Assembly: GCF_004137255.1 (NCBI RefSeq)
Contig: NZ_SDWT01000001.1
Coordinates: forward strand, 434,001 to 498,000
Source: Nocardioides oleivorans
GTDB taxonomy: Bacteria > Actinomycetota > Actinomycetes > Propionibacteriales > Nocardioidaceae
Direction: 5' to 3'
Length of the DNA: 64,000 nt
The notes under the pieces are model-generated. The model saw nothing but the letters and a program-made list of their open reading frames with translations. It was not told the DNA's origin and searched no databases. Positions 27,034 through 36,476 of this stretch are shown one piece after another. The translations under genes and the position numbers were made by a program. How positions within the stretch are numbered: the first letter of the stretch is position 1; the number at the start of each line of letters is the position of its first letter.

Positions 27034-28358
27034 ACGACCTGCGTGACCTGATGCGCGAGGCCTCCTCGCACGCCCCGCACGACGACGGAGACGTCTCGGC
27101 CGTGCTGGGTGCCGGACGACGACGGGTGAGAGTGCGGCGGGCCGCGACGATCGGGGGCACGGCACTGGCCGCCGGCGCGATCACGCTGGGCTCGATGGCC
27201 TGGCTGGACCCGAGCCCGCCCGACCTGGCCGCCGCCGGCGTGCCCCGGCCCGAGGGGCCCGTCATCGGACTGGGCGACGCCCGGCCGGCGGTCGAGGGCA
27301 CCGACTACCGGGTGCTGACGTCGTACACCAACAACGACCTGGACGCCGCCAACGGCCAGTACCTCGACGGCGTCACCGACGACGGACTGGTGCTGTTCCG
27401 GGACGGCCCGCACGGCCGGTCCAACGCGTCGCGGTTCGCGCTCCTCGACCCGGTGACCGGTGAGAGGACGTGGCTCGACGGCCTGCCCGACCCGAGCGCC
27501 CAGTTCTGGCCCGTCGAGCTGTCGGCCGACCGGATCGCCCTGCTGCGCCTCCCGACCAGCGGGGAGACGGACGCACTGGTGGTCGACGTCTACGACCGGG
27601 CCGACGAGCGGTGGACGGCGACGAGCTGGCCCGGGCTGCCCGGGACCGGCGACGCCTGGGGCGCCCGGTCGGCGCCCGACGGCCGGCTCTACGTGAAGGT
27701 CCCCGCGACCGAGGGAGCGATCCCCGACGGCGGCTGGCCGACAGCGCCGGACGGCGAGGCGGAGGACGCCGATGCCGAGGGCGACACCTACGACCTGTGG
27801 TCGGTGTCGCTCGACGACACCTCCGACGCGCGGGACGAGGGCCTGCGCGTCGGCGACGTCGCCTTCACCGACACCTCGATGGTGTGGACCGACCGCACCA
27901 ACGGCGACGCCGGCCTGGTCCACGTGCGCGACCTCGCGTCGGGATCGGAGACGACGTTCGACCCGAGGACCGGCGACCGGTGCAACCTGCTCGGCTTCGG
28001 CGCGTCAGGCGATCGGATCATGATGAGCCAGTACTGCGGCACCTACGAGGACGGCGTCCGCGACGATCGCGTCCAGGTGCTCTCCACCGACGGCGACCTC
28101 GTCACCACGATCCAGGGCAGCGGCATCGAGGGCGGCCCCGCCGGACCGGGCAACGAGCTGGTCACCATCACGTCGTACGACCGGGCGCAGGGCGGCACCT
28201 ACGTGTACGACCTCGCGGACGGCTCGCTGCTCCGACTTTCCGACGCGGTCTCGAGCTTCGGCGTCGGCGGCCCGGCACCCGACGGCGACTTCATGTGGCA
28301 CACGCCGGTGAACCGGCGCAACGGCGCCACACAGTGGGTCGGCCGGCTCATCGGCTGA
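27027..28358 (+). CDS. membrane-anchored beta-propeller protein, candidate anti-sigma factor
   Basis: Protein of 443 residues. A short cytoplasmic N-terminus (1-42) rich in arginine is followed by one transmembrane helix (about 43-62) and a large extracytoplasmic domain. That domain is full of repeated short strands with Asp/Gly turns (for example DLASGSETTFDPRTG), compatible with a seven- or eight-bladed propeller. There is no recognisable zinc-containing anti-sigma domain. Coupling with the SigE gene (overlap of seven bases) suggests it holds or modulates that sigma factor and senses an envelope signal; this is inference. Confidence 0.8.
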   Translation: MVNDLRDLMREASSHAPHDDGDVSAVLGAGRRRVRVRRAATIGGTALAAGAITLGSMAWLDPSPPDLAAAGVPRPEGPVIGLGDARPAVEGTDYRVLTSYTNNDLDAANGQYLDGVTDDGLVLFRDGPHGRSNASRFALLDPVTGERTWLDGLPDPSAQFWPVELSADRIALLRLPTSGETDALVVDVYDRADERWTATSWPGLPGTGDAWGARSAPDGRLYVKVPATEGAIPDGGWPTAPDGEAEDADAEGDTYDLWSVSLDDTSDARDEGLRVGDVAFTDTSMVWTDRTNGDAGLVHVRDLASGSETTFDPRTGDRCNLLGFGASGDRIMMSQYCGTYEDGVRDDRVQVLSTDGDLVTTIQGSGIEGGPAGPGNELVTITSYDRAQGGTYVYDLADGSLLRLSDAVSSFGVGGPAPDGDFMWHTPVNRRNGATQWVGRLIG

Positions 28359-28385
28359 CCCACCGGGTAGGTGCCAGTGGGCGTG

Positions 28386-29246
28386 TCAGTTGGCGTAGAC
28401 CCGGACGTAGTCGACCTTCATCTCCTGCGGGAAGACGGTGCTCCCGTCGGGGTAGCCGGGCCACTGGCCACCGACCGCGAGGTTGAGGATGAGGAAGAAC
28501 GGCTTGTTGAAGACCCACTCGTTGCCGCCGACGCGCGAGCGGTCGATGGTCTGGTAGGCGACGCCGTCCACGAGCCAGGTGATCGAGTCGGGCTTCCAGT
28601 CGATCGCGAAGGTGTGGAAGGTGTCGGCGAACGACCAGCCCTGCGGGTGCACGTACTGGCCCGTGATGCCGGCTCCGCCGGAGTAGCCCGGTCCGTGGAT
28701 CGTGCCGTGCACGATGTGCGGCTCGTAGCCGACGTTCTCCATGATGTCGATCTCGCCGGCCTGCGGCCACTGGACGCCGGGCAGGTCGCCGCCGAGCATC
28801 CAGAAGGCCGGCCAGATGCCCTGGCCGCGCGGGATCTGGATCCGCGCCTCGATCCGGCCGTACTGCGCCTCGAACTTGTCGTTGGTCTGCAGCCGCGCCG
28901 AGGTGTAGCCGTCTCCTTCGCGCCTGGCGGTGATGACGAGGTTGCCGGCGCCGTCGAGCGCGGAGTTGGCGCGCGAGTCGGTGTAGTTCTGCAGCTCGGC
29001 GTTGCCCCAGCCGCCGGCGCCGAGGTCGTGGCTCCACACCGAGTAGTCGGGTGCGGCGCCGGCCGGGCCGTCGAACTCCTGCTGCCACACCAGGTCGCCC
29101 GGCGCGAGCTGGGCGCCGGCGGTGCCGGTGACCGACTCGCGGGCCGGGGTCGCGCCCGACGGGGGTGCGACGGCGGTCGTGGTGAGGGCCGAGGCGGCGA
29201 GCGCCAGGGCGAGGGGGGCGGCGTGCGTGCGTGCGAGGTGCCACAT
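28386..29246 (-). CDS. secreted glycoside hydrolase family 16 beta-glucanase
   Basis: Exported enzyme of 286 residues. A signal peptide (about 1-32) precedes a GH16 jelly-roll domain. The catalytic signature GEIDIMENVG gives nucleophile E165, D167 and acid/base E170. WWSPDS-type aromatic residues line the cleft (IWPAFWMLGG, TFAIDWKPDS). The sequence is of the laminarinase/endo-beta-1,3-glucanase branch, acting on laminarin, fungal or plant beta-glucan. The ATG at 29246 has a GAGGAG ribosome site nine bases upstream. It stands alone between convergent and same-strand neighbours. Confidence 0.93.
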   Translation of the reverse strand: MWHLARTHAAPLALALAASALTTTAVAPPSGATPARESVTGTAGAQLAPGDLVWQQEFDGPAGAAPDYSVWSHDLGAGGWGNAELQNYTDSRANSALDGAGNLVITARREGDGYTSARLQTNDKFEAQYGRIEARIQIPRGQGIWPAFWMLGGDLPGVQWPQAGEIDIMENVGYEPHIVHGTIHGPGYSGGAGITGQYVHPQGWSFADTFHTFAIDWKPDSITWLVDGVAYQTIDRSRVGGNEWVFNKPFFLILNLAVGGQWPGYPDGSTVFPQEMKVDYVRVYAN

Positions 29247-29304
29247 GGGCAGACAACTCCTCTGGGAATGGTCCGGGACCCCGAGTGGCCCGGCTCCATT
29301 CCTC

Positions 29305-29319
29305 GACAGTAGGACTGTC
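29305..29319. promoter_or_regulatory. short palindrome upstream of the GH16 gene
   Basis: GACAGT (29305-29310) and ACTGTC (29314-29319) are perfect inverted repeats around AGG, 60-75 bases before the GH16 start codon. It is a possible regulator-binding site for the glucanase gene. Confidence 0.3.
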
Positions 29320-29341
29320 AGTGCCGAGGCACCACGACGGA

Positions 29342-30229
29342 TTAGTACGTGCTCCTTACCAACGGCGTGATCGGGATCCGCACGGTCAGGTCGTCGGTCC
29401 CCATCCGGATGCGGCCGCGCAGGCCGCTGCCGAGGATGAGGGGCAGCACGGCCGAGTTGTCCGCGGCGGTGCGCACGACGACCTCCGACACGCTGCTCGC
29501 CCGGGCCGCGCGGGTGGCCTCGAGCAGGAGCCGCGAGCCGATGCTGCGACGCCGCCAGGCGGGGTCGACCTCGAGCTCGAGGTGCCACGCGCCCTCGTCG
29601 TCGGCCGTCCACGAGGCCGACCCGACGGGCGCGCCGCCGACCGTGGCGGTCACCGCGGACTCCGAGGTGGTGAAGACCGGACCGGCGTCGACGGCGGTGT
29701 CGGGGTCGGGCACGGCCGGCTGGTCCGACGCAGCGGCCAGGACGTCGGTGACGAGCTCGGCGAGCGCGGTGCCGCGCGCGTGCTCGGCAGCCGTGAACGG
29801 CGCCGTACGACGCAGCTGCACCAGCACGTCGCCGATCTCGAGGTCCATCGCGTCGAGCACCGGGTCGAGCTCCGAGCCGACCGGGTCCGCCTCGGCGTCG
29901 AAGAGCTGGGCGACCACGTCCGGGAAGCCCGCAGGGTGGGCCAGGATGCTGCGGGCGGCCAGGACGTAGCGCGTCGGCTGGTCGTTGAGCGCCGCCTCGG
30001 TGCACGGCAGCACGCTGACCCGGCTGCCGCCGGCCCGCTCGACGAGGTCGGCCAGGTCGGGCAGCTCCCAGTCGTCGGGCGTGCGCAGCACGAGCTCGTC
30101 GGTGACCCGGTCGATCCCGGGGAAGACCTGCAGGCCGAGGATGTTCACCCCGGCGGAGCCGCAGGCCGTGGCCAGGTCCGCGAGAGCACCGGGACGGTCC
30201 TCCAGCGTCGTACGCACTCTCCACAACAT
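29342..30229 (-). CDS. ACT domain-GNAT acetyltransferase fusion protein
   Basis: Protein of 295 residues. The N-terminal part (about 1-75: LWRVRTTLEDRPGALADLATACGSAGVNILGLQVF) is an ACT ligand-binding domain like those that sense amino acids. A linker region follows, and the C-terminal part (about 165-290) is a GNAT fold with the acetyl-CoA-binding WRRRSIGSRLL segment. An amino-acid-controlled acetyltransferase is the natural interpretation, as in known ACT-GNAT proteins of actinobacteria. The ATG at 30229 is preferred to an upstream GTG because the ACT domain begins at once and an AGGG ribosome site precedes it. Confidence 0.83.
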   Translation of the reverse strand: MLWRVRTTLEDRPGALADLATACGSAGVNILGLQVFPGIDRVTDELVLRTPDDWELPDLADLVERAGGSRVSVLPCTEAALNDQPTRYVLAARSILAHPAGFPDVVAQLFDAEADPVGSELDPVLDAMDLEIGDVLVQLRRTAPFTAAEHARGTALAELVTDVLAAASDQPAVPDPDTAVDAGPVFTTSESAVTATVGGAPVGSASWTADDEGAWHLELEVDPAWRRRSIGSRLLLEATRAARASSVSEVVVRTAADNSAVLPLILGSGLRGRIRMGTDDLTVRIPITPLVRSTY

Positions 30230-30292
30230 GCCCTGATGATGCCCCAGGGATGTTTCACGAGGTCGTACGACGCGTAACACCGACGTCACACG

Positions 30293-30329
30293 CAGCAGGC
30301 CCGCACCGGGATCCGGTGCGGGCCTGCTG
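30293..30329 (-). terminator. 17-bp hairpin terminator after groEL1
   Basis: The 17 bases at 30293-30309 are exactly complementary to 30313-30329, with a three-base tip. It lies 37 bases past the groEL1 stop codon. There is no T-run. This is one of the strongest hairpins in the window and the likely end of the groES-groEL1 transcript. Confidence 0.75.
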
Positions 30330-30365
30330 GTCGTTCAGGTGCTGCGTCGAGCGGAGCGGCGGGGG

Positions 30366-31988
<1,623 letters not shown>

Positions 31989-32027
31989 CTAGGTGCTCCT
32001 AGGAAATGTTCATGGGGTGGTTCAGGG

Positions 32028-32088
32028 CCTGACGTGCCTGGCGCCCGGCCGGCGGCAGTGCGCCGGCCGGGCGGCCAGGTGCGTCAGG
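32028..32088 (-). ncRNA. stable intercistronic stem-loop between groES and groEL1
   Basis: Nested inverted repeats share nearly one centre: CCTGACG (32028-32034) with CGTCAGG (32082-32088), CCTGG (32037-32041) with CCAGG (32075-32079), and a 13-bp GC stem 32042-32054 with 32061-32073. The loop has six bases. The structure starts in the groES stop codon and ends 40 bases before groEL1. It may partly terminate transcription or protect the groES message. Confidence 0.6.
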
Positions 32089-32377
32089 AGACGACGGCGA
32101 GGATGTCGCGCGCGCTCAGGATCAGGTACTCCTGGCCGGCGTACTTGACCTCGGTGCCGCCGTACTTGCTGTAGATGACCTTGTCGCCCACCGCGACGTC
32201 GAGCGGGACGCGGTTGCCGTTGTCGTCGATGCGACCGGGACCGATCGCCACGACCTCGCCCTCCTGGGGCTTCTCCTTGGCGGTGTCCGGGATGACCAGG
32301 CCGGAGGCCGTGGTCTGCTCGGCTTCGAGCGTCTGGACGACGATGCGGTCCTCGAGGGGCTTGATGTTGACCGACAC
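32084..32377 (-). CDS. groES: co-chaperonin GroES (Hsp10)
   Basis: Lid of the GroEL folding chamber, 97 residues, the usual length. The N-terminal [11 protein letters not shown] segment and the mobile loop (about 15-32, [20 protein letters not shown]) are conserved, and the protein ends in ILAVVS. The start is GTG at 32377 with GGAGG ribosome site ten bases upstream. It is the first gene of the groES-groEL1 operon. Two CIRCE elements lie 100-160 bases upstream. Confidence 0.97.
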   Translation of the reverse strand: MSVNIKPLEDRIVVQTLEAEQTTASGLVIPDTAKEKPQEGEVVAIGPGRIDDNGNRVPLDVAVGDKVIYSKYGGTEVKYAGQEYLILSARDILAVVS

Positions 32378-32477
32378 TTCGGATCAACCTCCACTTTCTC
32401 TGCAACGAGATTCTTCAGGACGTGGGCTCACGGTCCGGCGGCACGCCGTCGCGGGGGTCGTGCCAGGCTCGCGAGCA

Positions 32478-32504
32478 TTGGCATTCTCAGGGTGAGAGTG
32501 CCAG
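32478..32504 (-). promoter_or_regulatory. CIRCE operator 1 (HrcA site)
   Basis: TTGGCATTC (32478-32486), nine bases, GAGTGCCAG (32496-32504). This matches the CIRCE consensus TTAGCACTC-N9-GAGTGCTAA at 14 of 18 positions with the exact N9 spacing. Repression of groES-groEL1 by HrcA is expected from established CIRCE biology; hrcA itself is not in the window. Confidence 0.85.
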
Positions 32505-32512
32505 AACAGACG

Positions 32513-32539
32513 CTAGCACTCACCCCGAGCGAGTGCCAG
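32513..32539 (-). promoter_or_regulatory. CIRCE operator 2 (HrcA site)
   Basis: CTAGCACTC (32513-32521), nine bases, GAGTGCCAG (32531-32539). The left half is a near-perfect CIRCE arm. It begins eight bases after operator 1, so two HrcA dimers could bind side by side. It also lies 48 bases before the divergent methyltransferase start and might affect that gene. Confidence 0.88.
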
Positions 32540-32586
32540 ACAGAGGCCGGCAGGGGCGGTTGCGGGTTCCCTGACAGGATGCCCCC

Positions 32587-33777
32587 GTGGAGATCGGGAC
32601 GCTGGAGTGGCTGCGCACCAACGACGGTGGTCGGCTGCTGGTCCACGCCGCCCAGGCCTGGGTCGACCACCCGCGAGACCCGGTGCGGGTCGCGAGCGTC
32701 GTACGACGTCTCGAGCCCGACCCCGAGAAGGCGGCCGCGGCCACCACGCAGGTCCAGCTGCGCGAGAAGGCCGTCGCCAAGTTCGGCGAGGACGCACGGC
32801 TGATGTTCTTCACCCCCGATGCGCTCGAGCAGGCCACCCGGGCCCGCGTCGCCGACCACCGCGCGGCGCGCCTGGCCGCCGCGATCCCGGGCGGCAGCGT
32901 GATCGACCTCGGCTGCGGCATCGGCGGCGACCTCCTCGCCTTCGCGCGCGCCGGCCTCGTCGCGGCGGGCATCGACCAGGACCCGGTCCGGGTCGCGATG
33001 GCCGCCGCCAACCTCGAGGTGCTGGGCCTCGCGGGAGCCGTCCAGGTCGGCGACGCGACCACGATCGACCCGAGCGGCTTCGGGGCCGCCTTCGCCGACC
33101 CCGCCCGCCGCGGCGGCCGGGGCCGGGTCTTCGACGTCGAGGGCTGGACGCCGCCGTGGCCGTGGGTGCTCGACCTGCTGACCCGGCGCTCCCTGGTCAA
33201 GGTCGCCCCGGGCATCGGCCACGACCTCGTCCCGCCGGGCGCCGAGGCGGAGTGGGTCAGCGACGGCGGCGAGGTCAAGGAGGCCGTCATCTGGTCGCCG
33301 GGACTGTCGACCACCGACCGGCGGGCCACCGTGATCGGGGAGGGCGGGCTCGCCACGCTCACCGACGAGGACGCCCCGCCGCTGGGAGCGGACGGCGTCG
33401 AGGTCCGCGAGGTCGGGGCCTTCCTCTACGAGCCCGACGGCGCCGTGATCCGGGCCGGGCTGGTCACCGCCGTGGCCGCCGGCGTGGGCGGCGGGCTCGT
33501 CGACGAGCACATCGCCTACGTCACCGGCGACGCCTCGTTCCGTACGCCGTTCGCGCGGGGCTACCGCGTCGTCGAGCACCTCCCCTACCGCGAGAAGCAG
33601 CTCAAGGCGGCCCTCCACGAGCGCGGCATCGGTCGGCTGACGATCAAGAAGCGTGGCGTGCAGGTCGTGCCGGAGGAGCTGCGCAAGCGGCTCGCGCTGA
33701 AGGGTGACAACGAGGCGACCGTGGTGCTCACGCGCGTCGCCGGCCAGGGCACGGCACTCCTGGTCGAGCCGTTCTAG
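32587..33777 (+). CDS. class I SAM-dependent methyltransferase with THUMP-like C-terminal domain
   Basis: Protein of 396 residues. The methyltransferase fold has motif I VIDLGCGIGGD (about 103-113) and an acidic residue after strand 2 (AGIDQDPVRV). FADPARRGGRG occupies the catalytic motif IV position. A C-terminal domain of about 130 residues (YREKQLKAALHERGIGRLTIKKRGVQV) corresponds to the actinobacterial THUMP-like domain of this family. RNA methylation is plausible; the substrate is not known. The start is GTG at 32587 with AGGA twelve bases upstream. It diverges from the groES operon. Confidence 0.85.
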   Translation: MEIGTLEWLRTNDGGRLLVHAAQAWVDHPRDPVRVASVVRRLEPDPEKAAAATTQVQLREKAVAKFGEDARLMFFTPDALEQATRARVADHRAARLAAAIPGGSVIDLGCGIGGDLLAFARAGLVAAGIDQDPVRVAMAAANLEVLGLAGAVQVGDATTIDPSGFGAAFADPARRGGRGRVFDVEGWTPPWPWVLDLLTRRSLVKVAPGIGHDLVPPGAEAEWVSDGGEVKEAVIWSPGLSTTDRRATVIGEGGLATLTDEDAPPLGADGVEVREVGAFLYEPDGAVIRAGLVTAVAAGVGGGLVDEHIAYVTGDASFRTPFARGYRVVEHLPYREKQLKAALHERGIGRLTIKKRGVQVVPEELRKRLALKGDNEATVVLTRVAGQGTALLVEPF

Positions 33778-33783
33778 CGGACC

Positions 33784-35586
33784 TCAGCACCCGGTCCGGG
33801 CGACCCCGGCGACCTTGACGGGGAGCTGACCGGGGGCCGACGCCCGGCCGAGCAGCACCTCGACCAGGGCCTGCATCGCGGCGGGGGTGTCGCCGTACGT
33901 CGCGATCCGCGTCGGCGCACCCACCCGGCCGAGCACCCACGGGGTGTCGGTGGCGACGGCGATCGTGCCGTCGACCGGGGCGTCGTGGTAGCCGGTGAAC
34001 CCGACCTGGGTGCCGGCCGCGACCCGGGCGTCCTCGCGTGCGGTCCAGCGACCGAGCCGGAGCTCGCGCATCGCCTCGGCCTTCCTCCACGCCTTCACGC
34101 GCTTCCTGAAGTGCTGCTTGCCCTCGTGCTTCTTCCGTTCCGGCCGCGGTGCGGCCAGGGCCAGCCGGGGCGGCGGGGACCGGCGGAGGAGGACGGACAG
34201 CCCGGCCTGGCTCGCTGCGGCGGCGAAGCTGGAGACGGCGCCGGGGTCGCCGTAGGGATGGACCGCGTCCTCGACCAGCCGACCGGTGCACGGACCGTCG
34301 GTGACGGTGATGGCCGCGTTCGACAGCGCCCTCGACGCCACCTGGGCCGAGCCGACGGGCGCGCCCTTCGCGCCGTCGAGGTGGAGGAGGAGCGCGATCT
34401 GGCGCGCCGCGGACTGCTCGAGGCGCTCGCGGCTCAGCGCGCCGGCCCGCACCGCCCTCACCAGCGCGGCGCGGGCCACGGCGGGCGACGCCGGCATCAG
34501 GAGCACGTCGGCACCCGCCCTCATCGCACGGACGGCGATCTGGCCGGGGTCGCGGCCCTTCGTCACGCCGGTCATCTCCAGCGAGTCGGTGACGACGAGG
34601 CCCTCGAAGCCGAGCTCGTCACGCAACAGGCCGGTCGTCACCTTCCGCGACAGGGAGGAGGGCATCCGCGGGTCCACGGCGCGTACGTCGATGTGCCCGA
34701 CCATGACCGCCGGCAGGCCGGCCTCCGCGGCGGCGCGGAACGGCACCAAGTCGCCGGCCTCGAGCTCCTCCAGCGACTTCGTCTGGACGGGGAGGGTGAG
34801 GTGGCTGTCGGCAGGGACGGAGCCGTGGCCGGGGAAGTGCTTGATGACGGGCAGGACGCCCGCCTCGTCGAAGCCGGCTGCTGCGGCGACCACCTGCTCG
34901 GCGACGGTCGCCGGACGCGACGACGCCGAGCGCGACCCGATGGTCGGGTCGCCGGGCCCGGAGGTCACGTCGGCGTCGGGCGCGAAGTCGACGGTGAAGC
35001 CGAGCCCGCGCAGCTCGCCCCCGCTCGCGGCGTACGCCTGCTGCGTCAGTGCCGGGTCGGCGGCGGCACCGGAGCTCATGAAGGCCGGGAACCTCGTCGC
35101 TGCTCCGCGCAGCCGCTCGACCACGCCACCCTCCTGGTCGACGCCGAGGAACAGGGGGTAGGTCCGCTTGACCTGCCGGGTCAGCTTGGTGTTCACGGAC
35201 TCGATCTGGGCCGCCGAGGCGACGTTGGAGTCGAAGGCGATGACCCCGCCGAGGTGCAGGTCGCGCACCATCCGCACCGGCGCCGCCGTACCGCTCCAGT
35301 CGGCCACGATCACCTGGCCGGCGAGGTCCGGCAAGCGCATCCTGCCCACGATCCGGGCGGCCCGGTCGAGCTCGGCGCGGTCGGGCCCCCAGCCCTCCGT
35401 GAGCCCGAGCTCCTCGGACGGCGACTTCGGTGCCTCTTGCGCGCTGGCAGCCGCCGCGCTCTCGCCTGCGGGCGAGTCGTCGGCCTCTCCCCCACCGTCA
35501 GCCGCACCGTCGCACCCACCGAGGCCGACGACCAGCGCGACGGTCGCGAGCAGCGCGGTCAGCCGGCTCGTCGAGTGGGAACGCAT
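33784..35586 (-). CDS. glycoside hydrolase family 3 lipoprotein, beta-N-acetylhexosaminidase-like (NagZ type)
   Basis: Surface lipoprotein of 600 residues with lipobox GLGGC (Cys25) and a Ser/Ala/Glu-rich linker. The GH3 barrel (about 75-420) has KHFPGHG (249-255) followed by the D/SH dyad at D260-S-H262, and the nucleophile D334 in TDSLEM. This His/Asp pairing defines NagZ-like enzymes, which release N-acetylglucosamine from muropeptides or chitin fragments. The last 180 residues form an extra C-terminal domain like those seen in longer GH3 proteins. Extracellular muropeptide recycling is the probable role. Confidence 0.9.
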   Translation of the reverse strand: MRSHSTSRLTALLATVALVVGLGGCDGAADGGGEADDSPAGESAAAASAQEAPKSPSEELGLTEGWGPDRAELDRAARIVGRMRLPDLAGQVIVADWSGTAAPVRMVRDLHLGGVIAFDSNVASAAQIESVNTKLTRQVKRTYPLFLGVDQEGGVVERLRGAATRFPAFMSSGAAADPALTQQAYAASGGELRGLGFTVDFAPDADVTSGPGDPTIGSRSASSRPATVAEQVVAAAAGFDEAGVLPVIKHFPGHGSVPADSHLTLPVQTKSLEELEAGDLVPFRAAAEAGLPAVMVGHIDVRAVDPRMPSSLSRKVTTGLLRDELGFEGLVVTDSLEMTGVTKGRDPGQIAVRAMRAGADVLLMPASPAVARAALVRAVRAGALSRERLEQSAARQIALLLHLDGAKGAPVGSAQVASRALSNAAITVTDGPCTGRLVEDAVHPYGDPGAVSSFAAAASQAGLSVLLRRSPPPRLALAAPRPERKKHEGKQHFRKRVKAWRKAEAMRELRLGRWTAREDARVAAGTQVGFTGYHDAPVDGTIAVATDTPWVLGRVGAPTRIATYGDTPAAMQALVEVLLGRASAPGQLPVKVAGVARTGC

Positions 35587-35622
35587 CAGGTCATGGTGGC
35601 ACGGCCCGGTGAAGGCCCGGCG

Positions 35623-36093
35623 TCAGCGCCCGTGGCGGTCGACCCGCTCCCACGGCCACGCATCGGCGAGCCATCCGGCAACGGCGGCCGCCAGTGGCCC
35701 GTCGAGCTCCGCCCGGTCCGCACTCACCCACGACCGCACCTGCGCGTCGTGGTCCGGGTCCTTGCTGGGGTAGACGTAGACGCAGCCGATGACCTGGTCC
35801 GTGCCCGGGTCCAGGACCGTGAAGGTGAACCCGGTCCGCTCGACGAAGTCCTGCGCGTGCCGGGTCAGGTCCGACAGGTTCTCCTCGGCGCTCATCCCCT
35901 CGAGCGGCGGCCAGCTCCACTTCTCGAACCCGGTCGTGGCGCGGATGTGCTCGATGCTCGAGGTCCACGCGGCCAGGTCCGACGCATTGTGCTGCGGCCC
36001 GAGCGGCTCCAGCCGGAAGCCCTCGCCGACCAGCTCCCGCGGAGGCTCGAACCCCTCCGGCACGAACCCCTCGCCCACCTCGTCGCTCGCCAT
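35623..36093 (-). CDS. GNAT family N-acetyltransferase
   Basis: Protein of 156 residues of the GNAT superfamily, more divergent than the others in the window. EGFRLEPLGPQHNASDLAAWTSS is a typical first strand and helix, and FTFTVLDPGTDQVIGCVYVYPSK forms the central beta strands. The acetyl-CoA P-loop is poorly conserved, ending in VRSWVSADRAELDGPLAAAVAGWL. The substrate is unknown. It lies downstream of a 383-base gap that contains two hairpin repeats. Confidence 0.75.
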   Translation of the reverse strand: MASDEVGEGFVPEGFEPPRELVGEGFRLEPLGPQHNASDLAAWTSSIEHIRATTGFEKWSWPPLEGMSAEENLSDLTRHAQDFVERTGFTFTVLDPGTDQVIGCVYVYPSKDPDHDAQVRSWVSADRAELDGPLAAAVAGWLADAWPWERVDRHGR

Positions 36094-36182
36094 CTCCCGA
36101 CCCTAGCGCCGACAAGCCGCCGGCACCGGGCACCCGCGTCTCCGACACCGTCTCCGGCACCCCCTGACTCCGGCCGCTGGCC

Positions 36183-36205
36183 CCTGAGTCCCCAGGAGAC
36201 TCAGG
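36183..36205. repeat. hairpin repeat copy 1
   Basis: CCTGAGTC (36183-36190), seven bases, GACTCAGG (36198-36205). The arms are identical to those of the second copy 88 bases further on; the loops differ (CCCAGGA versus CCTCGGA) at three positions. A related half-site CCTGACTC lies about 22 bases upstream. Confidence 0.7.
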
Positions 36206-36270
36206 TCGCATCGCGCGCGATGAGCAGCGACCCTCCCCGACCCTCCCCGCCATTCCCCGCCGCGCTCGGC

Positions 36271-36293
36271 CCTGAGTCCCTCGGAGACTCAGG
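36271..36293. repeat. hairpin repeat copy 2
   Basis: CCTGAGTC (36271-36278), seven bases, GACTCAGG (36286-36293). It shows perfect arm identity with copy 1 and the same seven-base loop length, which points to a defined element and not chance. Confidence 0.7.
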
Positions 36294-36476
36294 ATCCAGC
36301 GCGCGAGCGGCAGGGCGGCTGCGCCGGCGCGGCTGCGCAGGGCTCGGCAGGGTGGCCACCTGGGCCGGCCCGGCCTGTGGACGACGCGAGGCTGTGGACG
36401 ACGGAGGAGGTCTTGTCGGTGGTGGCGTCTGTGCTCGGTGGACGAGGTTCACACGACGACACGAGGACGGGATGGC

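Larger units (their letters stand above)
36094..36476. other. gene-free stretch of 383 bases with repeats
   Basis: This is the only gap over 300 bases. It holds two copies of a 23-base hairpin repeat and a pyrimidine-rich tract of CCCTCCCCG-type units between them, followed by GC-rich sequence leading to the XRE-type gene. I see no convincing small gene, tRNA or promoter boxes in it. Confidence 0.6.

Noticed and set aside
32513..32539. CIRCE 2 as an operator only for the methyltransferase gene
   Set aside because: CIRCE elements are established regulators of groES-groEL, which lies 136 bases away in the expected orientation; an additional effect on the methyltransferase is kept as a hypothesis.
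36183..36293. The two CCTGAGTC hairpins as a minimal CRISPR
   Set aside because: Only two units with 65 bases between them, different loops and no cas genes.
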